From the NCBI GenBank assembly GCA_964425255.1, contig CAYRMV010000049.1, positions 1 through 21,296 of the forward strand: a DNA stretch of 21,296 nt, in the 5' to 3' direction. This stretch comes from CAYRMV01 sp964425255 (GTDB taxonomy: Bacteria > Bacteroidota > Bacteroidia > Flavobacteriales_D > Crocinitomicaceae). The translations under genes were made by a program, and so were the position numbers. The notes under the pieces were generated by a model. It did no database searches, was not told the origin of the DNA, and worked only from the letters and a program-made list of their open reading frames with translations. This document shows positions 12,981-20,318 of this stretch, in pieces (position 1 is the stretch's first letter; every line of letters begins with the position of its first letter).

Positions 12981-15077
12981 TTATTCACTAATTTCTACCA
13001 GTAAAACGCATACATCATCCACTTGTTCTTGGTCGCTTTTCCATTGGTGATAGTTGCGTTTAAGGGTTTTTATTTGGTCTTGAATATCCAATTTATGCGT
13101 TTCAAGTGTATATTCTTTGAATAATTTTCGCTTCAATTTTTTGTTTTTTGGTCCACCAAACTGATCGGCGTATCCGTCGGAGAAAAGTACGATTCGATCC
13201 CCGTTTTGTACTGATACTTCATGGGTTGTGAATGGTATTAATACTTCGGATTTTCCTACTGGTCGTTTGGTTGCAGTGATTTCTTCCATGTCCTCTCCTT
13301 TCAAAATCCACAACGGGTTGTTGGCACCTGCCCAAAACAATTGGTTGTTAGATCGATTCAAGCAACACAAAGAAATGTCCATTCCATCTTGTAAGGCTTG
13401 TTTTTCCGTTTCCAAGGAGGTCGCTAAAAAAGCAGCTGTTCGTTCCAATAAATCTCCTGGATTAGGCGTATTTATCTCTTGAAGTGCATTTTCCAGGGCA
13501 TTGATACACAAAACACTCATCATGGCACCCGGCACACCGTGACCCGTACAGTCAGCAACGGCAAAAAAGGTCCATTTTTCACCCTCAATTTCTTTTTCTT
13601 TTGCCCAATAAAAATCACCTGCAACAATGTCTTTGGGTGCATACCATAAGGCAGATTTAGGTAATAATTGGGCAAATGTGTGCTTGGATGGTAGCAATGC
13701 TTCTTGGATGCGTTTGGCGTAAGTGATACTATCCAAAATCTCTTGATTTTTGTACAACAACTGCTCTTTTTGTTGTTCAACTTCGTAGGTTCGTTGGCGC
13801 ACTTTTACTTCCAATTCTTTGTTGGCATTTTCGGTTACCTCGTTAAGTTTTTCAAGGCTTTCAATTGCTGTTTCCCGCGTGTTTTTATATCGAAGAACAA
13901 TACCAACACTGAGTAAAATAGATTCGGAGGCTGAGCCAATCATCATTCCAAATTCGGTAAAAAAATTAACTGGGACAAGCCCAAAGTTTTTCAAGATAAA
14001 TCCAAAAACAGATAAAATCAACAAGGAAAATGCAACAATGAAAAGTGGGGCAATTTCAGAACCTCTTTTCCAAATGTATATCGAAACGGGTAGAATCAGG
14101 GTATTCAAAACAAGTGTAAGTGTATTAACTCCAATCACTGAATAATCAAATGCCCAAGAATAGGGAAGTAGAGAAGCAATAATAAAAGATGCAGCTGCCC
14201 AAGAAGTGAAAATAAATAAGCGGTGAATTTTAGGAACGTATACTTTTGTTCGCAGAAAATCCATAGCAAAAAGCAGTAAAAATAGGAGTCCTGCCGAAGA
14301 GAAAAAAGGATTAGCACGATTGGAAAAAAACTCGCCGTCCCACAAATAAAAGTTACCAATTCCAGTTAATGAAATCTGAAGTCCGGCTAAGAAAAAGACA
14401 TACAATGCATACCACAAAGCATTTCGTTCCTTCAAAAAATAAAACGAGAATAAGTTGAAACTAAAGATAAAAACAATGATTCCGTAGTATATCCCCATGA
14501 AAAGTTGATTTTCAGCATCTTCTTCGGAGAAATAACTGCGTTTGACAATACTAGGGACAAAGAAAAATTGTTCTCCACCGTTGTTCATTTGGATGTAAAT
14601 TGTATCCAGTTTTCGTTCGGGTTTGAAACCTATAATCCAATCTCTGTTTTCGACGGAAAGGGAATCTCTAGGTTGTACATCGCCAACAAGGGCTAATTTT
14701 CGCCAGGTTCCTTGCTTGTTTTTTCGATAGATTAATGCTTTGTCTAGGTTAGGATTTCCTAATTTTAAAAATAAATCAGTTTGTCCGAAAATACTACTGT
14801 CTACAATAAATCGAAACCAAACATCTTGTTTCGTAAAACCAAAGTTTGGATATAGGTTTGGAATGGATTTAAAGTCATTTTTTTTAGAATGAATAATTTC
14901 CTCAGGGGACCCATCTTTTACTTGTAGGTAATACAATTTCGACCCTTGAATCTCCGTGTAATTACCATTAAGTGAACGCACGATTTCTTGCCCTCTCACA
15001 AATGGAGAACAAATAGCTATTAAAAGCACAAAAATGCTATTTTGCGCAAGTCGAAATAAAAATGTACCTATCATCAT
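12981..15077 (-). CDS. 7TM-DISM receptor with SpoIIE-type PP2C serine phosphatase domain
   Basis: A 698-residue inner-membrane signalling protein. A signal sequence (to about residue 29) is followed by a periplasmic 7TMR-DISM type 2 domain (about 35-185, with NLYPNFGFTKQDVWFRFIV). Seven membrane helices lie between about 190 and 405. A coiled coil follows (about 415-470, ENANKELEVKVRQRTYEVEQ), then a SpoIIE/PP2C phosphatase domain (about 480-695). The phosphatase motifs are intact: IVAGDFYW, VADCTGHGVPGAMMS, DGMDISLCCL, VLFSDGYADQFGG and QVDDVCVLLVE, carrying the metal-binding aspartates. Such proteins sense an extracellular ligand and dephosphorylate Ser/Thr-phosphorylated partners, often anti-sigma antagonists. 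No partner kinase or antagonist gene is visible nearby. The ATG directly follows the stop of the GldL-like gene with no gap, so the two are translationally coupled. Confidence 0.92.
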   Translation of the reverse strand: MMIGTFLFRLAQNSIFVLLIAICSPFVRGQEIVRSLNGNYTEIQGSKLYYLQVKDGSPEEIIHSKKNDFKSIPNLYPNFGFTKQDVWFRFIVDSSIFGQTDLFLKLGNPNLDKALIYRKNKQGTWRKLALVGDVQPRDSLSVENRDWIIGFKPERKLDTIYIQMNNGGEQFFFVPSIVKRSYFSEEDAENQLFMGIYYGIIVFIFSFNLFSFYFLKERNALWYALYVFFLAGLQISLTGIGNFYLWDGEFFSNRANPFFSSAGLLFLLLFAMDFLRTKVYVPKIHRLFIFTSWAAASFIIASLLPYSWAFDYSVIGVNTLTLVLNTLILPVSIYIWKRGSEIAPLFIVAFSLLILSVFGFILKNFGLVPVNFFTEFGMMIGSASESILLSVGIVLRYKNTRETAIESLEKLNEVTENANKELEVKVRQRTYEVEQQKEQLLYKNQEILDSITYAKRIQEALLPSKHTFAQLLPKSALWYAPKDIVAGDFYWAKEKEIEGEKWTFFAVADCTGHGVPGAMMSVLCINALENALQEINTPNPGDLLERTAAFLATSLETEKQALQDGMDISLCCLNRSNNQLFWAGANNPLWILKGEDMEEITATKRPVGKSEVLIPFTTHEVSVQNGDRIVLFSDGYADQFGGPKNKKLKRKLFKEYTLETHKLDIQDQIKTLKRNYHQWKSDQEQVDDVCVLLVEISE

Positions 15078-15446
15078 CTATTGATCTAAAAGATCATCAT
15101 CTGATGTACGATTGGAAGTCGAAAATGGATTGTAAAAAAAGGAAATTCCTGTACAAGTTAATCCGATTAGAATAATAATACTGCTTCCTGGCCAATGCAT
15201 AATCTTGAAAAACAGCCCGATAAAAAGAATGAAGCTACTTAACCAAAAAAACAAATTGCTTGATTCTTTGTCTTTGTTGGTTCGATAATCGAGTACATTG
15301 AATAACATAGCAACAGCACCAGAAAATAACATACCAATACGAGCAATTTCTCTGGGAAGAAAATCAATGAAAAAGGAAGTGAATGAACCAATTGCCATGA
15401 AAAATGCAATAGCAAAGAAAATGGCACCTAATCGTTTAAAAAGCAT
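15078..15446 (-). CDS. Small GldL-like membrane protein
   Basis: A 122-residue product from the ATG complementary to 15444-15446. The frame extends upstream to a TTG at 15471-15473, but that codon lies in the U-tract of the preceding terminator, so the ATG is preferred. Four hydrophobic segments fill most of the length. The third and fourth carry FKIMHWPGSSIIILIG, which closely resembles the membrane helix of GldL, the T9SS and gliding motor protein (FKIMHWPG). GldL itself is longer and has a cytoplasmic coiled tail, and gldK, gldM and gldN are not adjacent, so this is not GldL but a relative of its membrane part. Many Bacteroidota carry such proteins with unknown function. A polar acidic tail (TSDDDLLDQ) ends the protein. 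Its stop TAG abuts the ATG of the phosphatase gene. Confidence 0.78.
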   Translation of the reverse strand: MLFKRLGAIFFAIAFFMAIGSFTSFFIDFLPREIARIGMLFSGAVAMLFNVLDYRTNKDKESSNLFFWLSSFILFIGLFFKIMHWPGSSIIILIGLTCTGISFFYNPFSTSNRTSDDDLLDQ

Positions 15447-15470
15447 CTGAACATTTCTTACGAAGATAAA

Positions 15471-15496
15471 CAAAAAACGGTCGGAATTACCGACCG
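15471..15496 (-). terminator. Intrinsic terminator of the M43 protease gene
   Basis: On the minus strand a perfect 7-bp GC-rich stem CGGTCGG/CCGACCG with a five-base loop (15478-15496) is followed by six T residues (15472-15477). It lies between the protease stop at 15520 and the start of the GldL-like gene, so it separates the two transcription units. Confidence 0.9.
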
Positions 15497-15519
15497 CTGT
15501 TTAAAATTTATACTCTGAA

Positions 15520-17646
15520 TTATTCTTGAATAAAAGTGCGTGTAGTTTGGAAGTCACCTTGTTTTAAGCTTAACATGTAATAGCCTTTAGCTAAAATAGA
15601 TTCTGGTGAAATGGTTAAATCAGTTGCTCCATTTTGTGTTTCGAAAGCTTGCACAAACAATATCTTTCCTTGGATGTCTCTGATTTCTACATTTACTTTT
15701 TCTCCATTTCCATTGAATGCAACATGCAATGCTTCGCCATTTCCTTTTGGATTGGGATAGATCACAACGTCTTCATTTAAAAAAGGATCTTCTTCGATTC
15801 CTAATGTTCCTGTAATACGAATATTATCGATGTACACATTGTTTGAAAAATCGGATGCTGTGAATTCAATTTTGTATCGATTTCGAGAATCAGTATTGTT
15901 TAATACCAAAGGTATAGCAACTGTTTTCCACTGACTGGATGTAGGAACAAAATCCAAACCTCCAGCAAATCCAGCTGTGATTAATTCTGATTCTTCGATT
16001 GTTTTTCGCAATAACCAAGTTTTGCCACAATTGCGAGAAACATATACTTTGATGTTTTCGGTAATATTGCTTAATGTAGTTGCATTCGTTGCATAAGCAT
16101 AATCAAATACCAATTCTGCGTTGGTTGTATTGCTCAAATCTATTGATGGTGAAATGATGGCATCCTTGCTTCCTCCCAATCGATTTTGATAAAAATTACC
16201 AGCCGTGAATGGATTTCCTGTTGGAGCTGGTTTGAAGTTTTTCAATGCAAATCCTTGTGAGCCGTCTCGTCCGCCATTTGGTAAAATTTCAAAAGTTTCT
16301 CCAAAACCATCGTAATCTTCAATGAGCCAATTGTTGTAAGTCAAAGCATTTCCCGTGTTGAAATTTTCTAAAAATGGACCTGTTTTCTCTGCCCAACCTT
16401 GTGAATTGAAAACGGAAATCATTTCTGAAATAGTATCGCTTCCAGCTGCATTCGATACAATCAATGTTACTCTTTTCGGACCAAATCCTGTGAATGAAAC
16501 ACTTGGAGTAGCTGATGTTGATGTGGCAGGAGTTCCGTCTTCGAAAATCCATAAGCGATCTGATACAACTGCATTCCAAGATGCATCTTTGAACGTTATT
16601 GCATCGCCTTCACAAATCAAATTCATTTGCGGATTAAACTCAGCAACCGGTTTACACAACGGTGCAGGATTGATTAATGCTCCTGTGATTTCCAAATTCG
16701 TGTCGCTCCACAAATCTTTTCTTTCTAAGAATTGGAGTACATTCTGCATGATTTCTGCTTGATCATTCGTAAACATGTTTGAACAATAAGAATAGTCCAT
16801 GTAGTTTTGATAATTTTCAACAATGTTTGGATCGCAGACACTTGCTTGTGCAGTTGTTGTTGGACAAAAATCAAATCCTTTTGTAAACGGAGTGTCTTCA
16901 ACACCATCGTCACCACAAGCAACTCCTGGACTGTTTGTACTTCCCCAAGGGTGAGCTAAACCCAAATAATGTCCAATTTCATGCGTCAATGCTCGTGAAA
17001 AGTTTACATTTCCAGTTCCGATGCTTCCAATGTATTGATTTAAAATAATGATTCCATCCGCAAAAAAACCTACTCCAGCAATGTCTGTTGGATAATACGC
17101 ATATCCTGCAACTCCATCTCGCATGGAACGACATACCCAAACATTTAAGTATTTAGAGCGATGCCATTGATTCAACTTGGAAAAATCATCTCCGTTACTT
17201 GTTTCATGGGTGTAAATGTGATCAATTCCGTTCGTGCAATTTCCCCATGGATCGATGGTTGCTAAGCGAAATTCTATGTTACAATCAGCAATTATATTTT
17301 CAAATTCATCTATTACCAATGATGTATCAGCATTTCTTTTTCGAAAATCTCGGTTCAAAATATCCACTTGATTGTACACTTGTGCATCGGTAATGTTTTC
17401 GTTTCCATATTCGTGTAAAATGTGAAATACGATCGGAATGGTGTACGTCGTTTTTTGAATTCCATTTACATTGCTCGTTTGTTTTGCACCGGCAATCAGT
17501 TGTTCGTAGTCAGTTTTCAATTGTGGATTTTCATCCCATAATTTTTTTGTTTGATTCGTATGCCCACAAGTAAATCCATGTTCTTGTGCTAAAGCAGTTG
17601 AACCCATAGCAAAAATAACCCAAGCAAAAAGTTTAAGTTTTTTCAT
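15520..17646 (-). CDS. Secreted M43 (pappalysin-type) zinc metalloprotease with PKD domain and T9SS sorting domain
   Basis: A 708-residue secreted protein. The signal peptide is MKKLKLFAWVIFAMGSTALA, cleaved near residue 20-21. The catalytic domain (about 65-310) carries the metzincin motif HEIGHYLGLAHPW, with His222, Glu223, His226 and His232, and the Met-turn NYMDYS at about 281-286. The cysteine pairs typical of M43B are present (for example 249-290 region CGDDG, CPTT, CDPN, YC). A PKD-type domain (about 333-412) is followed by a jelly-roll, carbohydrate-binding-like or MAM-like region (about 420-620). The end is a type A T9SS C-terminal domain from about 627, with YPNP at 630-633 and the closing RTFIQE. 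It is probably secreted through the type IX system and attached to or released from the cell surface as an extracellular protease. Substrate unknown. Confidence 0.93.
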   Translation of the reverse strand: MKKLKLFAWVIFAMGSTALAQEHGFTCGHTNQTKKLWDENPQLKTDYEQLIAGAKQTSNVNGIQKTTYTIPIVFHILHEYGNENITDAQVYNQVDILNRDFRKRNADTSLVIDEFENIIADCNIEFRLATIDPWGNCTNGIDHIYTHETSNGDDFSKLNQWHRSKYLNVWVCRSMRDGVAGYAYYPTDIAGVGFFADGIIILNQYIGSIGTGNVNFSRALTHEIGHYLGLAHPWGSTNSPGVACGDDGVEDTPFTKGFDFCPTTTAQASVCDPNIVENYQNYMDYSYCSNMFTNDQAEIMQNVLQFLERKDLWSDTNLEITGALINPAPLCKPVAEFNPQMNLICEGDAITFKDASWNAVVSDRLWIFEDGTPATSTSATPSVSFTGFGPKRVTLIVSNAAGSDTISEMISVFNSQGWAEKTGPFLENFNTGNALTYNNWLIEDYDGFGETFEILPNGGRDGSQGFALKNFKPAPTGNPFTAGNFYQNRLGGSKDAIISPSIDLSNTTNAELVFDYAYATNATTLSNITENIKVYVSRNCGKTWLLRKTIEESELITAGFAGGLDFVPTSSQWKTVAIPLVLNNTDSRNRYKIEFTASDFSNNVYIDNIRITGTLGIEEDPFLNEDVVIYPNPKGNGEALHVAFNGNGEKVNVEIRDIQGKILFVQAFETQNGATDLTISPESILAKGYYMLSLKQGDFQTTRTFIQE

Positions 17647-17758
17647 TTTATGTGTTTTTAGTAAAACATAATTCTAGCACAAACGAGAGCCTTTAGTAGA
17701 CTATTTTTCATGCCAAATTCGGGTACGACTTATCGAACCCTAAATAAAAAGGAAATAA

Positions 17759-18289
17759 CTAACTGATTTCGGGTGGTTTATCTAGTGAGAGTAAATGACC
17801 ATTTTTACATGGATCAATTATTTCAACATACGATTGAGGTTCTTTAAACTGAAAACTGTAAAACTGAATTTCAGGTAGGGGAGTAGAGATCAATTCTTCC
17901 ACAAAAAAGATTGGAGATTGAAATTGAATATAAAAGTTCTTTTTGCCAGATTTTTTGTGGGTTATCAGATCAAGTTCTTTGAAAAGCTGTTGTTCTTGAA
18001 TATCATTGACACAAGCTAGTTCGAATGTACCGTTTTCTAATTGAACTTTCGTTACGACATCAAAAAGTTGGTGATTCCATTCAAATTCTTTTTCTGGTTT
18101 GATCCAGTGAAAATCGGTTTCAGGATTTATTGCTTGAAAATAGTAGAGTTCCTCTTTTGGAACACCAGCCTTTATTTTCTTTTTCATTTCCTTGCGAATA
18201 GCATATTGTTTAACAGTAAAGAACCAATTCGTTCCTCCTGAGAGTACCAACATGAGTAAACAAAACGCTATGCAAAATGCTGTTTTCAC
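17759..18289 (-). CDS. Unknown membrane-anchored or secreted protein, GTG start
   Basis: A 176-residue product reading from a GTG complementary to 18287-18289. The N-terminus MKTAFCIAFCLLMLVLSGGTNWFFTV is a membrane anchor or signal sequence, followed by a basic KQYAIRKEMKKKIKAGVPKEEL. This layout (TM, then a charged IRKEMKKKI stretch, then an alpha-beta domain) occurs in small uncharacterised Bacteroidota proteins, but I do not recognise the family. There are two cysteines in the mature part and no T9SS tail. The reading frame has good coding character. A possible GTG-leaderless promoter lies just upstream. No clear terminator separates its 3' end from the M43 protease gene 112 bases downstream. 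Confidence 0.72.
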   Translation of the reverse strand: MKTAFCIAFCLLMLVLSGGTNWFFTVKQYAIRKEMKKKIKAGVPKEELYYFQAINPETDFHWIKPEKEFEWNHQLFDVVTKVQLENGTFELACVNDIQEQQLFKELDLITHKKSGKKNFYIQFQSPIFFVEELISTPLPEIQFYSFQFKEPQSYVEIIDPCKNGHLLSLDKPPEIS

Positions 18290-18294
18290 TGCGC

Positions 18295-18325
18295 TAAATT
18301 TACGTTGAGATCACATACAAAGCAA
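18295..18325 (-). promoter_or_regulatory. Candidate leaderless promoter for the GTG-start gene
   Basis: On the minus strand TAAATTTA (18295-18302; 7 of 8 positions of TAnnTTTG, with G at the next base) ends 5 bases before the GTG. A TTG at 18323-18325 lies 20 bases upstream, the normal -33 spacing. Transcription would start at or next to the GTG. Confidence 0.4.
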
Positions 18326-18375
18326 GGATTTGAAGTGATTTTTGAGCAAACGGTTCTTTAGAGAGGATAAAATGC

Positions 18376-18404
18376 AAAAAAGGCCACCCGAAGATGACCT
18401 TTTT
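18376..18404 (-). terminator. Intrinsic terminator with UUCG tetraloop after the T9SS surface-protein gene
   Basis: On the minus strand the 12-bp stem runs AAAAAGG then TCATC, against GGTGG then CCTTTTT, with two G-U pairs. It is closed by a C(UUCG)G tetraloop and followed by a run of six T. It lies 20 bases after the stop of the 18425-20053 gene. Confidence 0.9.
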
Positions 18405-18424
18405 GGAAATAACATAGTTCGAAA

Positions 18425-20053
18425 TTATTTGCGAACCAGTAAGCGGATGTTTTTCACTCCTGTTGCAGTTTCAATCACTGTATTGTAAATTCCTTCGTTC
18501 AATTCGGTAGTATTGATTGAAATAGTTTGTGTTCCTGCTTGTGCTTCACCATTGAAAGGTTGAGCAACCAAACGACCATTCATGTCAAAAATACGAACTG
18601 AAATAGATGTATTTTGAATCATTTCCAATTGCAATGTTGCATTAGATTGAGTTGGGTTAGGATACAATGAGTAACCTGAAATTGCTTCGATTTCTTCGAT
18701 TGCTAAGAATCCTCCAACAAACAATGGATTTGTAAATGAAGCTCCTGTTGCCGCTACCGAACCTGTATTCAAACGAGCATCTGGTTTTGTTCCAAGTGGA
18801 GTAAATAAGTTCACCCAATTAATTTGTGCATTTGTTTTTGTTGTATCATTTCCATCAACACCAAACCAAGGTTGGTAGAAAGAATAAGGTGCTGTAATTA
18901 CATTTTGTCCAGCTGCATATCCAACCAATAAGTTGTTTTGGAATGCCATTGTATCACCTGTTAAATTATCTTCTGTTGCTCCACCTTCAATCGAAAGTCC
19001 TTTTTCCCATCCAGTTGTGATTGAGTTGAATACAGAAACAGCTGAGTTTCTTCTCAAACGGAAAGATTTTTCAAATTTCTCACCTGCTGGTAAAGTTACT
19101 GATCCGTTTCCTAGTGGTCCAACAATGGTGATGTTAGAGAAGACAGGTGCAGTTAATGGTTGTGCTACAGAACCGTTCGCATCGTTATCACATTCAAAAG
19201 CATTTGAATCTCCAGGAGCATCTGATAAGTTCGGGTCACGTACAACTAAACCAAATTGAACTCTTCCGCGGAAACCAAAGTCACAGTCAAATGAATCATC
19301 TAAACCTCTGTAAGCAATTAAGTGACGAGCATCTACTGTTCCTCCAAACCATTCGAAATCATCATCTCCGGAGAAAGAAACTTGAACGTAGTCTACTGTA
19401 GTACCTGAACCTACTGAACCGAACGTAATTCCATTTACTTCTTTGTTTGGTTGTAAGGCAATTCCTGGGAATTCAACACGTACATATTTCAAAACTCCTG
19501 AATTGTCAGCATCGTCGTTACCACCAAACTCAGTGTCCGCTGTTGGTGCAATACCTTCAATGTTAGCAACACCTCCAGGTTGGTTGTTTCTTGCTTTTCC
19601 TAGTATTACTAATCCTCCCCAATCTCCTTCTGCGCGTTCTCCTGCATCTTCGTTAGATGTGAAAACGATCGGTTGAGTTACAGTTCCTTCTGCCATGATC
19701 TTTGCTCCACCTGTAATAATCAATGTTCCTTGAGAATCTTTGTCTCCACGGATGATTGTTCCAGGTGCAATTGTCAATGTAGCATTGTTTTTGACATAAA
19801 CTTTATTTACCAACAAAACGACACCACTCCAAGTTGTGTTTGATGTAATATCAGAAGAAACAGTTTGTGTTGTTGCTGGATAAACGGTGTTTTCTGGATC
19901 AAAATTTGACCATCCATCTGTCCAATCTGTTGCAGTTGTGTTGTCTGTCACTGGAAATGCTCCTCGGTAAGATGTTGCTGTCCAAAATGTCGTTTGAGAG
20001 TTCACCGCTGCACCGATTAAGATAGCTGCTGCACTTAGATAAAATTTTTTCAT
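18425..20053 (-). CDS. T9SS-sorted beta-helix-like surface protein
   Basis: A 542-residue product with signal peptide MKKFYLSAAAILIGAAVNSQ. The mature protein has the pattern of right-handed beta-helix-like repeats, with VKNNATLTIAPGTIIRG, GAKIMAEGTVTQPIVFTS and GDWGGLVILGKA. It includes the conserved segments YVRVEFPGIALQPNKEVNGI, DYVQVSFSGDDDFEWFGG and RGLDDSFDCDFGFRGRVQFG. Relatives in Bacteroidota usually lie beside a TonB-dependent receptor, as here, and are sometimes labelled misleadingly as multidrug transporters. A type A T9SS domain begins near 461 (YPNP at 464-467) and ends in VKNIRLLVRK. I infer a surface or secreted partner of the upstream receptor, perhaps in substrate binding, but the ligand is unknown. 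Codon use looks optimised, hinting at high expression. A-rich sequence stands in for a ribosome site, and the gene has its own control region and terminator. Confidence 0.88.
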   Translation of the reverse strand: MKKFYLSAAAILIGAAVNSQTTFWTATSYRGAFPVTDNTTATDWTDGWSNFDPENTVYPATTQTVSSDITSNTTWSGVVLLVNKVYVKNNATLTIAPGTIIRGDKDSQGTLIITGGAKIMAEGTVTQPIVFTSNEDAGERAEGDWGGLVILGKARNNQPGGVANIEGIAPTADTEFGGNDDADNSGVLKYVRVEFPGIALQPNKEVNGITFGSVGSGTTVDYVQVSFSGDDDFEWFGGTVDARHLIAYRGLDDSFDCDFGFRGRVQFGLVVRDPNLSDAPGDSNAFECDNDANGSVAQPLTAPVFSNITIVGPLGNGSVTLPAGEKFEKSFRLRRNSAVSVFNSITTGWEKGLSIEGGATEDNLTGDTMAFQNNLLVGYAAGQNVITAPYSFYQPWFGVDGNDTTKTNAQINWVNLFTPLGTKPDARLNTGSVAATGASFTNPLFVGGFLAIEEIEAISGYSLYPNPTQSNATLQLEMIQNTSISVRIFDMNGRLVAQPFNGEAQAGTQTISINTTELNEGIYNTVIETATGVKNIRLLVRK

Positions 20054-20271
20054 TTTTTCTCTTTTTTTGTTGGTACAAAGTAAGAGATTGAAATTTTCCT
20101 TTGCGTTAATATCGAGTTACTCTTCGCTTAACCTTACGTTATTGATACGTTATCAAAATCGTTTTAGTTGTTTACATTTTGGTAATGTTTTAACGAAATA
20201 AATATAGATGTTTGATTTATAGGTATTTGATTTAAAAGGTTAGTTGTTTAACTAGTTTCGCATGTTATCAA
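20054..20271 (-). promoter_or_regulatory. Control region of the T9SS surface-protein gene
   Basis: This gap holds the A-rich stretch before the ATG (AAAAAAAGAGAAAAA on the minus strand) and a near -7 element TTACTTTG (20075-20082). It also contains a 15-base dyad TTGATAcgtTATCAA (20142-20156). The ten-base word GTTATCAAAA occurs twice in the plus orientation, at 20149-20158 overlapping the dyad and at 20264-20273. No gene is seen. Confidence 0.35.
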
Positions 20272-20300
20272 AACAAAAAAAGCGTCCCGAAAGACGCTTT
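20272..20300 (-). terminator. Intrinsic terminator of the TonB-dependent receptor gene
   Basis: On the minus strand the 8-bp stem AAAGCGTC/GACGCTTT closes the loop TTTCGG (plus coordinates 20279-20300) and runs into a T-run at 20275-20281. It lies 18 bases after the receptor stop, between the receptor and the T9SS surface-protein gene, so the latter needs its own promoter or read-through. Confidence 0.9.
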
Positions 20301-20318
20301 GTATTTGAGTAATTTTTG

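Noticed and set aside
13228..14145. Plus-strand open frames within the SpoIIE phosphatase gene
   Set aside because: They are antisense to intact phosphatase and membrane motifs and show no coding features of their own.
15078..15446. Calling the small membrane protein gldL
   Set aside because: It has the membrane motif only, lacks the long cytoplasmic part, and gldK/M/N are not adjacent.
15471..15473. TTG start for the GldL-like protein
   Set aside because: It falls in the U-tract of the upstream terminator; the ATG at 15444-15446 gives a more usual membrane N-terminus.
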